The notes under the pieces were generated by a model. That model had not been told where the DNA came from. It ran no database searches and saw nothing but the letters and a program-made list of their open reading frames with translations. From assembly GCF_001571045.1 (NCBI RefSeq), contig NZ_BCSV01000001.1, positions 186,001 to 250,000 of the forward strand: a stretch of 64,000 bases of DNA, written 5' to 3'. Source of the stretch: Curtobacterium ammoniigenes NBRC 101786. GTDB lineage: Bacteria; Actinomycetota; Actinomycetes; Actinomycetales; Microbacteriaceae. Below are positions 60,885-64,000 of the stretch, one piece after another (position 1 is the stretch's first letter; every line of letters starts with the position of its first letter). A program made the position numbers and the translations under genes.

Positions 60885-60986
60885 ATCGACTCCTCTTGTC
60901 CTGGCTGCACCGCCAACCTATTGGTGCACACCCGCCGAGCGCTCGGCTATTACGCAGCGCGCTCCGATCCTCCGTAGGCTGATCGC

Positions 60987-61529
60987 ATGGCCGACGTCGC
61001 TCCGCAATCCGTTCCGACCGCTGTGCTCGTGATGGGCGTCTCGGGTTCCGGCAAATCGACGATCGGTGAAGCGCTCGCCGAGCATTGGAACGCAGCCGGT
61101 GTTCGCACCGAATTCGTCGACGCCGACGATCTGCACCCGGCCGCCAACAAGGAGAAGATGCACCGCGGCATTCCGCTCACCGACGACGATCGGTGGCCGT
61201 GGCTCGACCGGTGCGCCGAGCGGATGGCCGAGGTGCTTGCCACGGGATCTCGGTGCGTGCTTGCGAATTCCGGCCTCAAGCGCGCCTATCGCGACCGCCT
61301 TCGCCGCACGGTGCCCGAGCTGTTCACGGTCTTCCTCGAGGGCTCGCGCGAACTCCTCGACGAACGGGTGCACACCCGTCATCACGAGTTCATGCCGGCG
61401 ACACTGCTCGACTCGCAGTTGGAGACGCTTGAGCCCCTGGCCGACGACGAGTCCGGCGTCGTCGTCGAGATCGGCCGCACCCCCGACGCGATCGTCGCGG
61501 ACGTCGACGCAGCGCTCGTCGGCGCCTGA
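60987..61529 (+). CDS. gntK: Gluconokinase
   Basis: 180 residues. P-loop MGVSGSGKST at 16-25, DADDLHPAANKEKMHRGIPLTDDDRWPWL and ANSGLKRAYRDRLR are the GntK marks. It phosphorylates gluconate to 6-phosphogluconate for the divergent gnd. TAGGCT (60975-60980) ends 6 bases before the ATG and no ribosome binding site is seen, so translation is probably leaderless. Confidence 0.95.
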   Translation: MADVAPQSVPTAVLVMGVSGSGKSTIGEALAEHWNAAGVRTEFVDADDLHPAANKEKMHRGIPLTDDDRWPWLDRCAERMAEVLATGSRCVLANSGLKRAYRDRLRRTVPELFTVFLEGSRELLDERVHTRHHEFMPATLLDSQLETLEPLADDESGVVVEIGRTPDAIVADVDAALVGA

Positions 61530-61542
61530 CCAGCGCCCTCCG

Positions 61543-61998
61543 GTGGCTGCCGTGCGAACGAGCGCCGGCCTCCTGCTCTGGAGGCGCACCCCCGCTGGTC
61601 TCGAGGTCTTCCTCGCGCGCATGGGCGGCCCGTTCTGGCAGCGACGACCTCGGGCGTGGAGCGTTCCGAAGGGCGAACTCGAGCCGGGGGAGGATCCGCT
61701 GGCCGCCGCTCGACGCGAATTCGCGGAGGAGATCGGTGTCGCCGCCCCGATGACCGACTACACGGACCTGGGCACGATCCGCCAGGCATCGGGCAAGGTC
61801 GTCCACGTGTTCGCCGCCTGTTGGGAGGCCCCGCTCGCCTTCGTCGCCAGCAACACGGTGCAGATGGAGTACCCGCGCGGGTCCGGTCGAGTGCTCGAGT
61901 TCCCTGAGATCGACGACGCGCGATGGCTGCCGCTGGATGCGGCTCGCGAGCTGCTCGTCGCCGGCCAGGTCCCCGTGCTCGATCGCCTGCCGGGCTGA
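61543..61998 (+). CDS. NUDIX hydrolase
   Basis: 151 residues from GTG 61543. The Nudix box GELEPGEDPLAAARREFAEEIGV is at 44-66, with RAWSVPKG before it; this resembles the Ap4A/diadenosine or NTP-cleaning branch with an aromatic-rich domain (FWQRRPRAWS). It is 13 bp after gntK and likely in the same operon. Confidence 0.9.
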   Translation: MAAVRTSAGLLLWRRTPAGLEVFLARMGGPFWQRRPRAWSVPKGELEPGEDPLAAARREFAEEIGVAAPMTDYTDLGTIRQASGKVVHVFAACWEAPLAFVASNTVQMEYPRGSGRVLEFPEIDDARWLPLDAARELLVAGQVPVLDRLPG

Positions 61999-62023
61999 GG
62001 GCCGTCGGAGCAGGATCGGAGGC

Positions 62024-63049
62024 ATGGACGAACAGGCGCTCGCTGATGTCGCCCGCGAACTCCTGCGGCAGGCGCCAGCCGCGTTCATCGCCGAGCGGAC
62101 GAAGCGAGCCCGCGCTGCACGGAGCGCGGATCGCGAGCTCGCCGCGGCCATCGGCCGCGTGCGGAAGCCCGCGGTCGCCGCGTGGATCGTCAACCTGCTT
62201 GCCGCAGACGGAGCGCTTGCGGACGCGGTCGAGCTTGGGCCGGCGCTCCGTGCCGCGCAGGCGAGCGCCGACGTCGACGCCATCAGGGACCTCCGGGTCC
62301 AGCGCCGCACTGTGGTGGAGGCGCTCGCCGATCGCGGTGCGGCACTCGCGTCGGCCGCGGGCGTTGCGGTGTCGGCGTCGGTGCGCGAGGCCGTCGAAAC
62401 GACCGTTGGTGCCGCAATGGCCGACGATCGAGCGGGTCGCGCCGTAGCCTCCGGGCTGCTGCTCCGACCCCTCGATGCCGTGGGATTCGAACCGGTGGAT
62501 CTGACGGATGCGCTCGCCGCGCCGTCGACGGTTGATCTCGGCGCACCCGTCGTCGCGCTCCGGAGGCCGCGAGCGGCTGCGGCGCGAACCGATCCGCCAG
62601 GGCGCGTCCGGCGACCCGCGCGCGCGTCGGGTGCGCGCGGAGACACGCCAGAGCACGCTGGGCGACCGCCGCGCAAGTCGGGCGCGCGCGGAGACGCGCC
62701 AGCCCGTTCGGTCCAACCCGCCGACGGGTCCGGCGAGCGTCACGACGAATCGAGCAGCGTGGCGCTCCGTGCCGCGGAGACCGACGCGCGGCGCGCCTCC
62801 CGTGCGGCGGACGAGACGCTGGACCGTGCGGACGCCGCGCTCGACGACGCCGATGATCGCACGCGCGACCTCGAAGCCCGGCGCGAAGAGCTCGCCGGTG
62901 CGCTCGCATCCATCGACGATGCGCTCCGACAGATTGCCGTGGAGCGCGAAGAGCTCGAGCGACAGCGGGACGAGGCGGAGGAGCGGGCGCGCGCCGCGCG
63001 AAGCGCATTCGACCGTGCGCGGAGCGCCCGCCGTGCCGCGCGAGGATGA
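62024..63049 (+). CDS. Coiled-coil protein of unknown function
   Basis: 341 residues; no characterised family recognised. Residues 1-165 are helical and well ordered (RVRKPAVAAWIVNLLAA, QRRTVVEALADRG); 185-245 are basic and Gly/Pro/Arg-rich with a 17-residue repeat; 250-341 form an Ala/Arg/Glu coiled coil. CGGAGG precedes the ATG. There is no membrane helix. The N-terminal WIVNLL block is shared by a group of actinobacterial hypothetical proteins. Confidence 0.75.
   Translation: MDEQALADVARELLRQAPAAFIAERTKRARAARSADRELAAAIGRVRKPAVAAWIVNLLAADGALADAVELGPALRAAQASADVDAIRDLRVQRRTVVEALADRGAALASAAGVAVSASVREAVETTVGAAMADDRAGRAVASGLLLRPLDAVGFEPVDLTDALAAPSTVDLGAPVVALRRPRAAAARTDPPGRVRRPARASGARGDTPEHAGRPPRKSGARGDAPARSVQPADGSGERHDESSSVALRAAETDARRASRAADETLDRADAALDDADDRTRDLEARREELAGALASIDDALRQIAVEREELERQRDEAEERARAARSAFDRARSARRAARG
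62610..62711 (+). repeat. Two-copy 51-bp in-frame repeat in the coiled-coil protein gene
   Basis: Copies start at 62610 and 62661 and code for 17-residue units with the shared core SGARGD. Period 51 keeps the frame. Confidence 0.65.
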
Positions 63050-63129
63050 TCGCGCTGAGCCGGCCGGTCCGACGGTCAGTGTGCCGGAACGGCGGGCGCG
63101 CGGATCGGTCTGCGCGGTGTTCGCGGTTT

Positions 63130-63137
63130 GCTAGACT
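63130..63137 (+). promoter_or_regulatory. Extended -10 promoter TGCTAGACT for the L25 gene
   Basis: TGC plus TAGACT (63132-63137) makes an extended -10. It predicts a start near 63144 and a leader of about 157 bases before the L25 ATG. No clear -35. Confidence 0.5.
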
Positions 63138-63262
63138 CATCGACTGACTTCGGCGAGGGCTGCGAACTGCGTTCGTGGCCGTGATCGACGCAGTGGCGAG
63201 ACCCGGCCAACGGGAGCGTTCCTCGCGCTGTCATGCGCTCGAGTTGACACACCAGACATCCC

Positions 63263-63284
63263 GACGACCGTCGCCTCGGTCGTC
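63263..63284 (+). promoter_or_regulatory. Hairpin just before the L25 ribosome binding site
   Basis: Perfect 8-bp arms GACGACCG / CGGTCGTC with loop TCGCCT end 7 bases before AGGAGG. It may control L25 translation. Confidence 0.4.
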
Positions 63285-63300
63285 CTGACCAGGAGGCACC

Positions 63301-63915
63301 ATGGCCGACAACTTCAAGCTCTCCGCTGAGCTCCGCACCAAGTTCGGGAAGGGCGCTGCACGCAAGCTGCGCGCCGCCGACAAGATTCCCGCTGTCCTCT
63401 ATGGCCACGGCACGGAGCCGCAGCACGTCTCGCTGCCGGGCCACGAGACGATGCTGATCGTGCGGCACGCGAACGCCATCATCGACCTCGCGATCGAGGG
63501 CGGCTCGCAGCTCGCCCTCGTGAAGGACGTTCAGCGCGACCCGGTGCGCCAGATCATCGAGCACATCGACCTCGTCGTCGTGCGCCGCGGCGAGAAGGTC
63601 ACGGTGGACGTCCCGGTCGTGGTCGAGGGCGAGTCGTTCTCGGGCACCATCCACGTGCAGGAGGAGAGCTCGCTGTCCCTCCTCGTCGAGGCCACCGCGA
63701 TCCCCGAGCACATCGTTGTGAGTGTCGAAGGCCTCGAAGACGGCGCGCAGGTGCACGCGAAGGACATCGCGCTGCCGGCCGGTGCTGAGCTCGAGACCGA
63801 CCCCGAGGCGCTCGTCGTCACGATCACGACCCCCCGCGGCAACGTCGAGGACGAGACCGCTGCGGACACCGCCGAGGGTGGCGCCGCGGCCGCCGACGAG
63901 GCTGCGGCCGAGTAG
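63301..63915 (+). CDS. rplY: 50S ribosomal protein L25/general stress protein Ctc
   Basis: 204 residues. N-terminal L25 domain (LRTKFGKGAARKLRAADKIPAVLYGHG, LVKDVQRDPVRQIIEHIDLVVV) binds 5S rRNA; the C-terminal beta domain (about 95-185) and an acidic Ala/Glu tail mark the long Ctc form. AGGAGG precedes the ATG. It is followed 18 bp on by pth. Confidence 0.96.
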   Translation: MADNFKLSAELRTKFGKGAARKLRAADKIPAVLYGHGTEPQHVSLPGHETMLIVRHANAIIDLAIEGGSQLALVKDVQRDPVRQIIEHIDLVVVRRGEKVTVDVPVVVEGESFSGTIHVQEESSLSLLVEATAIPEHIVVSVEGLEDGAQVHAKDIALPAGAELETDPEALVVTITTPRGNVEDETAADTAEGGAAAADEAAAE

Positions 63916-63933
63916 TCGGCGCGAGCCGCTCTC

Positions 63934-64000
63934 ATGCCTGAGCCGTTGTTCGTCGTGGTCGGGCTCGGAAACCCCGGGCCCGACTACGCGGGCAACCGAC
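63934..64000 (+). CDS. pth: Peptidyl-tRNA hydrolase (N-terminal fragment)
   Basis: The gene runs off the window after 22 codons. MPEPLFVVVGLGNPGPDYAGNR holds the invariant LGNPG and the Asn of the family active site. rplY-pth is a frequent actinobacterial pair. Confidence 0.9.
   Translation, partial: MPEPLFVVVGLGNPGPDYAGNR

Noticed and set aside
62482..62493. GGGATTCGAACC, which resembles a tRNA T-loop on the minus strand
   Set aside because: The flanking bases do not form the T-stem or an acceptor stem, and the site is inside the well-supported coiled-coil protein gene.

Overview
The window is 64 kb of dense, high-GC DNA (many GTG starts, very short intergenic gaps, frequent 4-bp ATGA/GTGA overlaps) from the chromosome of an actinomycete. 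The gene set suggests order Micrococcales, probably Microbacteriaceae: DUF3311 plus sodium:solute symporter, LacI-controlled arabinose genes, the glmU-prs block, L25/Ctc and Pth. No rRNA or tRNA gene, CRISPR array, insertion sequence, integrase or replication origin was found. All taxonomic statements are inference from gene content.

Layout. 1-6.7 kb: end of a DHA2-type MFS exporter coupled to an isochorismatase-like protein, a four-helix membrane protein, a divergent pair of short-chain dehydrogenases (one in operon with a FadR-type regulator), and a YeiH-family transporter facing a LysR regulator. 6.7-10.8 kb: a MacB-like efflux operon (adaptor, ATPase, permease, Gly-rich anchored protein). 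10.9-17.4 kb: L,D-transpeptidase lipoprotein, SDR, aquaporin, PAP2 phosphatase, GH15 glucosidase, MarR and GNAT. 17.5-25.4 kb: secreted phospholipase C-like phosphoesterase, symporter plus DUF3311, a DHA2 exporter, and a four-gene operon of an aberrant Nramp-like transporter with two PRC-barrel proteins and a small membrane protein. 25.4-30.9 kb: an ABC importer of the nitrate/sulfonate class divergent from a CitA/CitB-type two-component system.

30.9-39.4 kb is a glycan region: FkbM methyltransferase, GT87-like and GT39-like membrane glycosyltransferases, an NAD-dependent epimerase, a GT4 with N-terminal beta modules and a Wzt-like ATPase without its permease. Its first three genes are visibly AT-richer. 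39.4-52.9 kb is an L-arabinose region: GH51 arabinofuranosidase, two LacI regulators, a CUT1 sugar importer without ATPase, a LysE exporter, araB-araD-araA and an alditol oxidase. Two promoters share the 12-mer CAACGATGTAAG, which links the arabinofuranosidase and the importer into one likely regulon.

53.0-54.5 kb holds a small translationally coupled cassette: a 20-codon peptide ORF with a perfect ribosome binding site, an HDO-fold iron redox enzyme and a CDGSH iron-sulfur protein. This is my best candidate for something undescribed. 54.6-64.0 kb carries housekeeping genes: UMF1-type MFS, glmU, prs, a PrmC-like methyltransferase with a changed NPPY motif, 6-phosphogluconate dehydrogenase and gluconokinase (divergent), a NUDIX hydrolase, a coiled-coil protein, L25/Ctc and the start of pth. 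The frequent actinobacterial order glmU-prs-rplY-pth is here split by about 4.7 kb of other genes.
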